Positions 1 to 5,724 of a stretch of 8,599 bases of DNA are shown here, piece after piece. The stretch is taken from contig CALKAJ010000396.1 in NCBI GenBank assembly GCA_937983305.1, positions 1 to 8,599 of the forward strand. The letters run 5' to 3'. Numbering within the stretch: the stretch's first letter is position 1; each line of letters starts with the position of its first letter. Under the pieces are notes generated by a model, which was not told the DNA's origin, made no database searches, and worked only from the letters and a program-made list of their open reading frames with translations. A program made the position numbers and the translations under genes. The stretch is from an uncultured Ignavibacteriota bacterium. Its GTDB lineage: Bacteria > Bacteroidota > Ignavibacteria > Tepidaquicellales > Tepidaquicellaceae.

Positions 1-49
1 TTTTTTCTTTTTATATTCACTTATTATGTTCTCCTATGGTCATATGATA

Positions 50-1321
50 CTATTTCAAAACAACTAATCTTTTTACATCTGTAAAATCTCCGGACTCCAT
101 TCTGTAAAAGTAAACTCCACTCGAAAGTTCAGAAGCATCAATTGCTATTTTGTATGTCCCGGGCTGTAGAAATCCATTGACAATCGTTCTGACTTCTTTC
201 CCCGCTATATCAAATACTTTGATACTTAATATTCCCGCAATTGAACATTTATAGTTGATAATTGATAATTGATTAAAAGGATTCGGATAATTCTGTGAAA
301 GAAAGTATCCCGAGGGTGTTTCATTTGAATTGCCGGCTATTGCCATAATTCCGCCTGTTTCTGTCTTTATAATCGTGCCTTCTTTTCCAACGGCAAATCC
401 GTATTTTGGATTTAGAAAAGTTACGTCTGTTAAAACCTTATTAACCGAAAAACTCTGTTGACTCCAGTTCAATCCCCTGTTAATTGTTTTTATAATCAAA
501 CTCTGGTATGCCGAACCCGACCAACCGCCACCAACAGCATAGCCGGTATCTGTTCCTGAAAAAGTCAATGCACCTACACCCATATTTGTGCTGCTAAATA
601 CTTTATACCAAGACGAACCTCCTACTCCCCAATACCTTGCTTGAAATATTCCATATCCGGAAGTATAATTCGGTGGCCCGGATGAGTAGGAATAACAGAC
701 AAATCCTGTATCCGAATCGAAAAAGTGACATTCACCAAAAGTATATTCTCCGGGAAACCAAGGTGCACCGGGTAACCAAAGCAATCCACCATTTGTGGTT
801 TTCCTTTGAACTCCCGTATTACCGCCCATAATATAACCTGTGTTAGTGTTTTTAAAAAACAAACCTCGCAGATATCCTGTTTCGGTAATCATTATTGACC
901 AATTCAACCCCGCATTTGAACTTTTATAAAGATTAGATTTCGCAATTGTATAAAGATTACTATCAACAAAACAAATTTTATTAGTTGTAGAGTCAAAAAC
1001 AGAAAACCAATTTGCACCTGAGTTTGTAGTTTTAATTACTCCCGAAGCACCACAGCAAAACCAAACATTGCTATCTGAAAAGCATATATCGTTAAGCTGG
1101 AATGTAACGGATGAATTTAGCTGTACCCAGTTCAGACCTGCATTGGTAGTTTTTAAAATTGTACCGCTTGAACCACAAACCAGACCTGTAGTATAATTTA
1201 CAAATGAAACACCGTAAAGATTAACCGAAACCCCTGAATATAGAACTTGCCAACCGGTTTGTGAAACAACGGTATTAAAGGATATTAAAACTACAACAAT
1301 TGAAAAAAATAATTTTTTCAA
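50..1321 (-). CDS. Secreted BNR/Ycf48-like repeat protein with type IX secretion (T9SS) type A sorting domain
   Basis: A 423-residue exported protein. Residues 1-20 are a clear signal peptide (a KK pair, then a hydrophobic run ending VVS before Gln21). Residues 23-325 hold about seven degenerate repeats of the BNR/YCF48 beta-propeller kind, each with a 'TGY/TGL..G..G.I.KT.NGG.NW' pattern; examples are GTILKTTNAGLNW (53-65) and GVIKTTNSGANW (94-105). Residues about 340-423 are a C-terminal sorting domain: YPNPFN at 345-350, GVYFYR at 402-407 and a final hydrophobic/basic strand. In this family the domain directs export across the outer membrane by the type IX system and is then removed. The cargo's own function is unknown; propellers of this kind are often structural or adhesive. 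The start is TTG (1321-1319): the frame closes at an upstream TAA at 1340-1342 and no in-frame ATG precedes the signal peptide. No convincing ribosome binding site is visible. Confidence 0.93.
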   Translation of the reverse strand: MKKLFFSIVVVLISFNTVVSQTGWQVLYSGVSVNLYGVSFVNYTTGLVCGSSGTILKTTNAGLNWVQLNSSVTFQLNDICFSDSNVWFCCGASGVIKTTNSGANWFSVFDSTTNKICFVDSNLYTIAKSNLYKSSNAGLNWSIMITETGYLRGLFFKNTNTGYIMGGNTGVQRKTTNGGLLWLPGAPWFPGEYTFGECHFFDSDTGFVCYSYSSGPPNYTSGYGIFQARYWGVGGSSWYKVFSSTNMGVGALTFSGTDTGYAVGGGWSGSAYQSLIIKTINRGLNWSQQSFSVNKVLTDVTFLNPKYGFAVGKEGTIIKTETGGIMAIAGNSNETPSGYFLSQNYPNPFNQLSIINYKCSIAGILSIKVFDIAGKEVRTIVNGFLQPGTYKIAIDASELSSGVYFYRMESGDFTDVKRLVVLK

Positions 1322-1717
1322 AAAGTTAAAAATTAAATTTTAAAAACTATTGTTTGTAGAATGTACTAATATTAATCAAATCAAACAAGCAACAATAGTA
1401 GGGTATATTTTGCGAGTTATATTTTTTGAATACTGTGGCTAAGTTCCCAAAGCAGAGATAAACTGCAGCTTAGAAAATTATAAAATAATTTGCAGATTAC
1501 AGCTTGGTCAGATATGAAACGACCCCGTCAGGGGTCGAATGTTTGTAGAATTTTTGGGGAGGAAAATGGATTACGGTCCAGACAAGTGGGGATGCAAAAA
1601 ACGCACCTACCCCGGAATGAGAGAACTTCTCTTCACTTTCTGCATATTCAAACTTGATAATCTTTACAAACTTGATAAACTTGACAAACTTGATAAACTT
1701 GACAAACTTGATAAACT
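1322..1717. other. Repeat-bearing intergenic region
   Basis: This 396-bp gap lies between the 5' end of the T9SS cargo gene and the 3' end of the PLP enzyme gene, so it should contain the cargo gene's promoter; I cannot place one with confidence. It holds a copy of GTTTGTAGAA at 1352-1361, a hairpin-plus-motif unit at 1520-1550, a short inverted repeat AGAGAA/TTCTCT at 1620-1632 with a 1-base centre, and a 9-bp tandem array from 1650. The stretch 1551-1649 is less AT-rich than its surroundings and has no convincing reading frame; I cannot explain it. Confidence 0.6.
1520..1550 (+). repeat. Palindromic hairpin plus ATGTTTGTAGAA motif (dispersed repeat, copy 1)
   Basis: CGACCCC (1520-1526) and GGGGTCG (1531-1537) form a perfect 7-bp stem with a GTCA loop. 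After one base comes ATGTTTGTAGAA (1539-1550). The same layout of hairpin, one base, then ATGTTT(GTAGAA) occurs twice on the minus strand near 5618-5682, one copy with nearly the same stem. This makes it a dispersed intergenic repeat family. It is not a good terminator here, because the sequence after the stem is not a T tract. It lies about 170 bp beyond the stop of the PLP enzyme gene. Confidence 0.65.
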
Positions 1718-1721
1718 TTAT
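1650..1721. repeat. Tandem 9-bp repeat, consensus AAACTTGAY, eight units
   Basis: Eight consecutive 9-bp units start at 1650, 1659, 1668, 1677, 1686, 1695, 1704 and 1713. Units 3 to 7 alternate AAACTTGAT and AAACTTGAC, giving an 18-bp higher-order period; units 2 and 8 are degenerate. The array covers the stop codon of the minus-strand PLP enzyme gene (1718-1720), so it forms the start of that gene's 3' untranslated region. The 9-bp unit leaves the plus strand open as a Lys-Leu-Asp repeat, which I consider non-coding. Confidence 0.85.
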
Positions 1722-2920
1722 ACTAACTTAAGTTCTTTCAAGCACTTTTCAACTCTTGCAAAAGAATTTTCGATGTTGTTATCAAGTCCAACTGAAAATC
1801 TCACAAGTCCTTTACCAAGTCCGATTTTTTCCTGTTCATCTGCGGGAATTTCAGATGATGTACTGTGTCCGGGCGAACTAAACAAAGTTTTAAAATAACC
1901 AAGACTTACCGCAAGATAACCTACTTTTTCTTCCTGCATCATCGTCATTAATTTATTTGCACTTTCGAGGTCAGCCACATCTATCGCAAGCATTCCGCCG
2001 AAACCAAATCCTTCGTTCATCATTGATTTTAAAAGCTCATAGCCTTTGTGATCTTCAAATCCGGGATAGTAAGTCTTTATTCCGAGACCTCTGAATTTTT
2101 GTGCAAAGAAAGCACCATTTTTACTGTGCCTTTGAACTCTGATATGAAGTGAATGAAGATTTTTCAAAATTGATGCGGCTCTGAAACTATCCAGAACAGG
2201 TCCAAGCAGCATTGAAGCACCGGAATTAATATCGTTAAGGGAATCAATAAATTCTTTTGTAGAACAGATGCAGCCTGCAACACAGTCGCTGGTTCCGTTA
2301 ACATATTTCGTCATTGAGTGAATTACAACATCTGCTCCTAATCTTGAGGGTGAGACAATCATCGGTGCGAAAGTGTTGTCAACAACAAGTTTTGCTCCGG
2401 CTTCTTTTGCAAGTTTTGCGAGTTCAGGTATGTTCGCAATTTCAAGAAGAGGATTGCTGATAGTTTCGCAATAGATGACCTTTGTTTTATCCGTAATCTT
2501 ACTTTTAACTTCTTCAAGATTTGTTATATCAACAAAGTGGACTTTAATATTAAACTTAGGTAAAAAGTTTTTAAATAATGCATAAGTACCTCCGTAAATT
2601 GTGTGACTTGATATTATCTCATCACCTGCATTGCAAATCTGCATTATTGCACAATTGATTGCGCTCATTCCGGAACCTGTTACCTGTGCAGATTCTGTAT
2701 CTTCGAACCTTGAAAGTGCATTTGACAAATATTTATTTATCGGATTCCAATGCCTTGAATATAAAAAGCATCCTTCAATTTCATGCTCGAATAATTCTTC
2801 CATTTTATCGGGACTCATAAACGTATATGTGGAAGAATCCGTTATCGAAGGATTAACATCTCCGAATTCTCCGAATACAAGATAATCGTGTATTCTTTCA
2901 CTTGCATCAAATTTTTGCAT
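1718..2920 (-). CDS. Cys/Met-metabolism PLP-dependent enzyme (cystathionine gamma-synthase / methionine gamma-lyase / O-acetylhomoserine sulfhydrylase family)
   Basis: A 400-residue cytoplasmic fold-type I PLP enzyme of full family length. Visible landmarks: YSR at 54-56 (binds the cofactor phosphate of the partner subunit), SGMSAI at 83-88, TIYGGT at 107-112 with Tyr109 stacking on PLP, DNTF at 181-184 whose Asp contacts the pyridine nitrogen, SMTKY at 202-206 with Lys205 as the Schiff-base lysine, and LVRFSVG at 372-378 whose Arg374 should bind the substrate carboxylate. Family members make or break C-S bonds at the gamma carbon of homoserine-type substrates, methionine or cystathionine. 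The exact reaction cannot be fixed: where bacterial methionine gamma-lyases carry a characteristic Cys after YG, this protein has Gly111, which argues against a classical lyase. The ATG start fits the N-terminal family length. The gene is divergent from the YceI gene and separate from the cargo gene. Confidence 0.93.
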   Translation of the reverse strand: MQKFDASERIHDYLVFGEFGDVNPSITDSSTYTFMSPDKMEELFEHEIEGCFLYSRHWNPINKYLSNALSRFEDTESAQVTGSGMSAINCAIMQICNAGDEIISSHTIYGGTYALFKNFLPKFNIKVHFVDITNLEEVKSKITDKTKVIYCETISNPLLEIANIPELAKLAKEAGAKLVVDNTFAPMIVSPSRLGADVVIHSMTKYVNGTSDCVAGCICSTKEFIDSLNDINSGASMLLGPVLDSFRAASILKNLHSLHIRVQRHSKNGAFFAQKFRGLGIKTYYPGFEDHKGYELLKSMMNEGFGFGGMLAIDVADLESANKLMTMMQEEKVGYLAVSLGYFKTLFSSPGHSTSSEIPADEQEKIGLGKGLVRFSVGLDNNIENSFARVEKCLKELKLV

Positions 2921-3024
2921 AATATTTTATAATTTTAAGTTTTGAAATTGAACTTATTTAAAATAATTTAAGTTATTAGATGTATATACAATTAATATTA
3001 TTACTTAATCAAAATAACAGAAAA
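2921..3024. promoter_or_regulatory. Divergent intergenic region with likely back-to-back promoters
   Basis: A 104-bp, very AT-rich gap separates the start codons of the PLP enzyme (minus) and the YceI lipoprotein (plus), so both promoters should lie here or just inside the genes. An imperfect inverted repeat, AACTTA (2951-2956) and TAAGTT (2969-2974), could be an operator, but such AT-rich sequence makes chance pairing easy. I see no exact TAnnTTTG -7 element. Confidence 0.35.
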
Positions 3025-3699
3025 ATGAAGAACATTAAACTTAGAAATTTAGCATTAGTTTTTGCCCTCGCAATGACCATTGGAATTATGGGTTGCGGAG
3101 AAAAATCAGAGAAAAAAGTAACTGCAGGAGACAGCAAAGAAACTGCAGGAATGAAAGGTCAGGTCTATAAAGTATCACAAACAGAGAGCGTTGTAGATTG
3201 GCTTGGAAAGAAAGTAACCGGTCAGCATAACGGAACAATCGGAATAAAAAGCGGAGAATTTGGAATAGAAAACGGAAAAGTAACCTCAGGAAAATTTGAG
3301 ATAGATATGAAAACTATAAAAGTGCTTGATATTCCCGAGGGTGAAGCTTCTAACGGCAAACTTGTTGGACATTTAGCATCGGATGATTTTTTCTCTGCGG
3401 AAAAATTTCCTTTGTCAAAATTTGAGATTTCAAAAGTTGAAGCATTAAACGACCCGAACAAACCCGGGTTCAATTCAAATGTAACCGGAAATCTTACAAT
3501 AAGAGACGTTACAAAATCAATTACATTCCCGGCAAACATTAAGATTGAAAACAACACATTAAATGCAACAGCAGATTTTGATATTGACAGAACAGAATTC
3601 GGATTAAAATACGGCTCAGGTAAATTTTTTGAGGGACTTGGTGATAAGATGATTAATGACAATTTCAATTTGAAACTGAAAATAGTAGCAAAACCTTAA
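3025..3699 (+). CDS. YceI family lipoprotein
   Basis: A 224-residue lipoprotein. Residues 1-24 are a type II signal peptide: basic start, hydrophobic core, lipobox I-M-G-C with the lipidated cysteine at 24. A polar linker (25-47) leads to a YceI beta-barrel domain at about 48-221. Recognisable blocks are HLASDDFFSAEKFP (116-129), GNLTIRDVTKSITFP (155-169) and FDIDRTEFGLKYG (185-197). YceI proteins are lipocalin-like and, in structurally studied members, bind isoprenoid or other lipid chains; the ligand here is unknown. An in-frame ATG at 2980 would add 15 residues ahead of MKNIKLRN; I chose 3025 because it gives a normal signal peptide. A hairpin lies 20 bases after the stop. The thioredoxin-like gene follows 67 bases later on the same strand. 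Confidence 0.93.
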   Translation: MKNIKLRNLALVFALAMTIGIMGCGEKSEKKVTAGDSKETAGMKGQVYKVSQTESVVDWLGKKVTGQHNGTIGIKSGEFGIENGKVTSGKFEIDMKTIKVLDIPEGEASNGKLVGHLASDDFFSAEKFPLSKFEISKVEALNDPNKPGFNSNVTGNLTIRDVTKSITFPANIKIENNTLNATADFDIDRTEFGLKYGSGKFFEGLGDKMINDNFNLKLKIVAKP

Positions 3700-3719
3700 C
3701 CTCCTTTCTTGGTTAAAAT

Positions 3720-3745
3720 GCAGGGAGCAATGCTGTGCTCCCTGC
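3720..3745 (+). terminator. Perfect 10-bp hairpin after the YceI gene (possible terminator)
   Basis: GCAGGGAGCA (3720-3729) pairs perfectly with TGCTCCCTGC (3736-3745) around a 6-base loop. The stem is GC-rich and strong, but the sequence after it (TATTACTAATTTAT) is not a clean T tract. It may be a weak terminator, a transcript-stabilising end or an attenuator before the thioredoxin-like gene, whose ATG is only 21 bases beyond it. Confidence 0.55.
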
Positions 3746-3766
3746 TATTACTAATTTATAAATAAT

Positions 3767-4378
3767 ATGGACGAAATAATCAGAAAAGCACTGTCGGAAA
3801 AGTCATTCTCATATAGAGAATACAGAGATATGACTGAAAAGCTTTTATCAGAAGGTAAAACCACGGGACCCGACCAATCGGAAGCAATGATAGAATATAC
3901 AAAGTTGAATAATGTGCGTATGAATCGGATTGACAAGACAACGGGAATAAACGAGCAAGTATTTAACTCCGTTAGTAAGATTGAGAAGAAACAGCTATGG
4001 CTTGTGATAAGCGAACCCTGGTGCGGAGATGCTGCAAATATCGTACCCGTTCTTTCTGCAATTGCGGAAAAGAATGACAAAATTGATTTAAGGATAATTC
4101 TCAGAGACGAAAATTCCGGTATTATGGACAGATATCTGACAAACGGAGGAAGAGCAATTCCGATGTTGATAATTTTTGATATTGATTCGGGAAATGAGCT
4201 TGCCGTATGGGGTCCAAGACCTGCCGCATTGCAGAAAATAATAAATGAAATGAAAAAAAAGCCGGACTACCAATTTGAAGAATTAAAAAAAACTATTCAG
4301 CTATGGTATGCGGAGAATAAAACAAAAGACATTCAAGAAGAAATTCAGAGTTTAGTTAAAATTTCAAAGAACTATTAA
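3767..4378 (+). CDS. Thioredoxin-fold family protein with single-cysteine WCGDA motif
   Basis: A 203-residue protein with no signal peptide, so probably cytoplasmic. A helical N-terminal region (1-74) precedes a thioredoxin-like core: the beta strand LWLVISEP, then WCGDA at 85-89, and IP at 131-132 as the conserved cis-proline site before a beta strand (MLIIFD). The C-terminal 40 residues are charged and helical. Classical thioredoxins have two cysteines (WCGPC); here the second position is Ala89 and only Cys86 remains, so normal disulfide reduction through an intramolecular disulfide is not possible. A monothiol role or a non-redox binding role is likely. From memory, WCGDA-type members occur in Bacteroidota, so this is probably a family trait and not a local mutation. 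The partner is unknown. The gene lies between the YceI and ketoacyl synthase genes in one direction; a hairpin upstream may uncouple it from yceI. Confidence 0.85.
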   Translation: MDEIIRKALSEKSFSYREYRDMTEKLLSEGKTTGPDQSEAMIEYTKLNNVRMNRIDKTTGINEQVFNSVSKIEKKQLWLVISEPWCGDAANIVPVLSAIAEKNDKIDLRIILRDENSGIMDRYLTNGGRAIPMLIIFDIDSGNELAVWGPRPAALQKIINEMKKKPDYQFEELKKTIQLWYAENKTKDIQEEIQSLVKISKNY

Positions 4379-4437
4379 TAAAAGGCTTTTGTTTTAAGTA
4401 TATAATTTTATAACTTTATAAACTTGTTTAAAATTAA

Positions 4438-4445
4438 TATCTTTG
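4438..4445 (+). promoter_or_regulatory. Possible Bacteroidota-type -7 promoter element for the ketoacyl synthase gene
   Basis: TATCTTTG matches the TAnnTTTG consensus known for the primary sigma factor of Bacteroidota and lies 56 bases before the ATG at 4502, in a 123-bp AT-rich gap. No TTTG-like -33 element stands at the expected distance, and the consensus may not apply outside Bacteroidota. It is a weak call. Confidence 0.3.
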
Positions 4446-4501
4446 TTGATTATTTTAAAATAAACTAATCGTTTTGCGGTTAAGAAGAAAATTTTAATAG
4501 A

Positions 4502-5584
4502 ATGCAAAATAACATATACAGTGTAATTAAAGCAACCGGTTCATACATTCCACAGAATATCGTAAAAAACGAAGATTTTGCTCAAAGTGATTTCTACAAC
4601 TCAGATGGCAGTATTATAGATACACCAAAGGAAGAATTAATCCGCAAATTCAAAAAGATTACTAATATCTCCGAGAGAAGATACATTGATAATAATCTTG
4701 TTACTTCAGACATAGCTTTTTTTGCAGCAAACGAATGCTTGAAATCTTCAGACATTGACCCTGAAACACTGGATTATATTATCTTAGCGCATAATTTTGG
4801 TGATGTAAAATTCGGAGATTCCCGTACTGATATGGTTCCCTCATTAGCTGCAAGAGTGAAATACAAGCTTGGAATTAAAAATCCAAATACCGTTTGTTAC
4901 GATGTTATTTTTGGCTGCCCGGGATGGCTTCAATCTGTAATTCAGGCAAATTATTTTATTAAATCAGGTGATGCAAAAAGGGTTATGGTTATTGGAGCCG
5001 AAGCACTTTCAAGAATTTCCGATCCGCACGACAGAGACAGTATGATTTATTCTGACGGTGCAGGGGCTGTCATTCTCGAAAGCCGGGAAAGTGATGAACC
5101 AATCGGTTTTCTTTCTCACTCTGCAAGGTCAGATACAATTGAGCATGCAAATCTGCTTTGGATGAATAAAACTTACAACCCTGCTTTGGACAGTGAATCA
5201 CTTTATTTGAAAATGAACGGGAGAAAACTATATGAGTATGCTTTGAATACTGTTCCGCTGGTTGTTAAGGATAGTATCGAGAAGGCACATTTAACTCTTG
5301 ATGATATTAAAAAAGTTTTAATTCATCAGGCAAATGAAAAAATGGATGAGGCGATTATTCAAAGAATTTTTTCGTTGTATAATAAGTCGAAAGTTTCTGA
5401 CGGAATTATGCCGATGATTATTGAAAAGCTTGGGAATAGTTCTGTTGCTACTATTCCGATTTTGCTTGATTTGATTTTGAAAGATAAACTGGATTCTCAT
5501 TGTCTGAATCCCGGCGATAATATTGTTTTTGCATCGGTCGGTGCAGGTACCAATATTAATGCGGTTACATATAGAATGGCTTAA
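4502..5584 (+). CDS. 3-oxoacyl-ACP synthase III family protein (FabH-like ketoacyl synthase)
   Basis: A 360-residue thiolase-fold condensing enzyme. The catalytic triad of KAS III is complete: Cys139 in FGCPGW, His275 in LIHQAN (273-278) and Asn312 in LGNSS (310-314). Other family landmarks are GSYIP near the N terminus (13-17), SDGAGAVILE (184-193) and the C-terminal SVGAGTN (345-351). In FabH, the cysteine takes an acyl group from acyl-CoA and condenses it with malonyl-ACP, the first step of fatty acid elongation. This protein is about 40 residues longer than E. coli FabH (317) and has CPGW in place of the usual CAGF after the nucleophile, so it may be a paralogue with another acyl primer or a role in a specialised lipid. 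No fatty-acid genes are adjacent. The ATG sets the family N terminus. A strong terminator follows 33 bases after the stop. Confidence 0.92.
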   Translation: MQNNIYSVIKATGSYIPQNIVKNEDFAQSDFYNSDGSIIDTPKEELIRKFKKITNISERRYIDNNLVTSDIAFFAANECLKSSDIDPETLDYIILAHNFGDVKFGDSRTDMVPSLAARVKYKLGIKNPNTVCYDVIFGCPGWLQSVIQANYFIKSGDAKRVMVIGAEALSRISDPHDRDSMIYSDGAGAVILESRESDEPIGFLSHSARSDTIEHANLLWMNKTYNPALDSESLYLKMNGRKLYEYALNTVPLVVKDSIEKAHLTLDDIKKVLIHQANEKMDEAIIQRIFSLYNKSKVSDGIMPMIIEKLGNSSVATIPILLDLILKDKLDSHCLNPGDNIVFASVGAGTNINAVTYRMA

Positions 5585-5617
5585 AATTTTAAACGTAAAT
5601 ATCTGATTTTAAAACAT

Positions 5618-5644
5618 ACGACCCCTATGGGGTCGTTTTTTTTT
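5618..5644 (+). terminator. Intrinsic terminator of the ketoacyl synthase gene, possibly bidirectional
   Basis: ACGACCCC (5618-5625) and GGGGTCGT (5629-5636) form a perfect 8-bp stem with a TAT loop, followed by an uninterrupted T run from 5636 to 5644. This is a textbook rho-independent terminator for the plus-strand gene ending at 5584. On the minus strand the same stem lies about 90 bases after the helicase stop and is followed by TATGTTTTAAAA, so it may also end that transcript. The stem is nearly the same as the one at 1520-1537, so the terminator seems to be made from a member of the dispersed repeat family. Confidence 0.88.
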
Positions 5645-5652
5645 ACAATTCT

Positions 5653-5682
5653 TTCTACAAACATAGCACACCTACGGCGTGC
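5653..5682 (-). repeat. Palindromic hairpin plus ATGTTTGTAGAA motif (dispersed repeat, copy 2)
   Basis: Read on the minus strand, GCACGCC (5682-5676), a GTA loop and GGTGTGC (5672-5666) form a 7-bp stem with one G-U pair; on the plus strand that pair would be an A-C mismatch, which suggests the minus strand is the folded one. After one base comes ATGTTTGTAGAA (5664-5653), identical to the motif at 1539-1550. The stem sequence differs from copy 1, so the motif is conserved while the palindrome varies. Confidence 0.65.
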
Positions 5683-5709
5683 AAAAACCAATATAGTTGG
5701 GAAGATTAC

Positions 5710-5724
5710 AATCCCGGAGGGATT
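5710..5724 (-). repeat. Small perfect palindrome touching the helicase stop codon
   Basis: AATCCC (5710-5715) and GGGATT (5719-5724) form a perfect 6-bp stem with a 3-base loop. Its last base is within the helicase stop codon (5726-5724). It is the third palindrome in about 107 bases and resembles the others in having a short GC core with a 3-base loop. It is not followed by the ATGTTTGTAGAA motif, so membership of the family is uncertain. Confidence 0.45.

Noticed and set aside
1..20. Possible GTG start of another minus-strand gene (AGGAG at 35-31, GTG at 20-18)
   Set aside because: Only six codons remain before the window edge, too few to support a gene, although the spacing of AGGAG is good.
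1539..1898. Plus-strand open frame with a Lys-Leu-Asp repeat
   Set aside because: It arises from the 9-bp tandem array and runs antisense into the PLP enzyme gene; its start lies inside the hairpin-motif unit and it has no recognisable domain.
2951..2974. AACTTA / TAAGTT inverted repeat as an operator
   Set aside because: The arms are only 6 bp, the spacer is 12 bases, and the region is so AT-rich that such pairs are expected by chance.
2980..3024. Upstream in-frame ATG of the YceI lipoprotein
   Set aside because: It would put 15 extra residues in front of a normal type II signal peptide; the ATG at 3025 fits better.
3222..3668. Minus-strand open frame inside the YceI gene
   Set aside because: It is fully antisense to a gene with clear YceI motifs and has no recognisable features.
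5330..5580. Shift toward T-ending codons in the last part of the ketoacyl synthase gene
   Set aside because: The trend is visible by eye but modest; catalytic residues on both sides fit one protein, so it does not support a fusion or transfer without a codon-use calculation.
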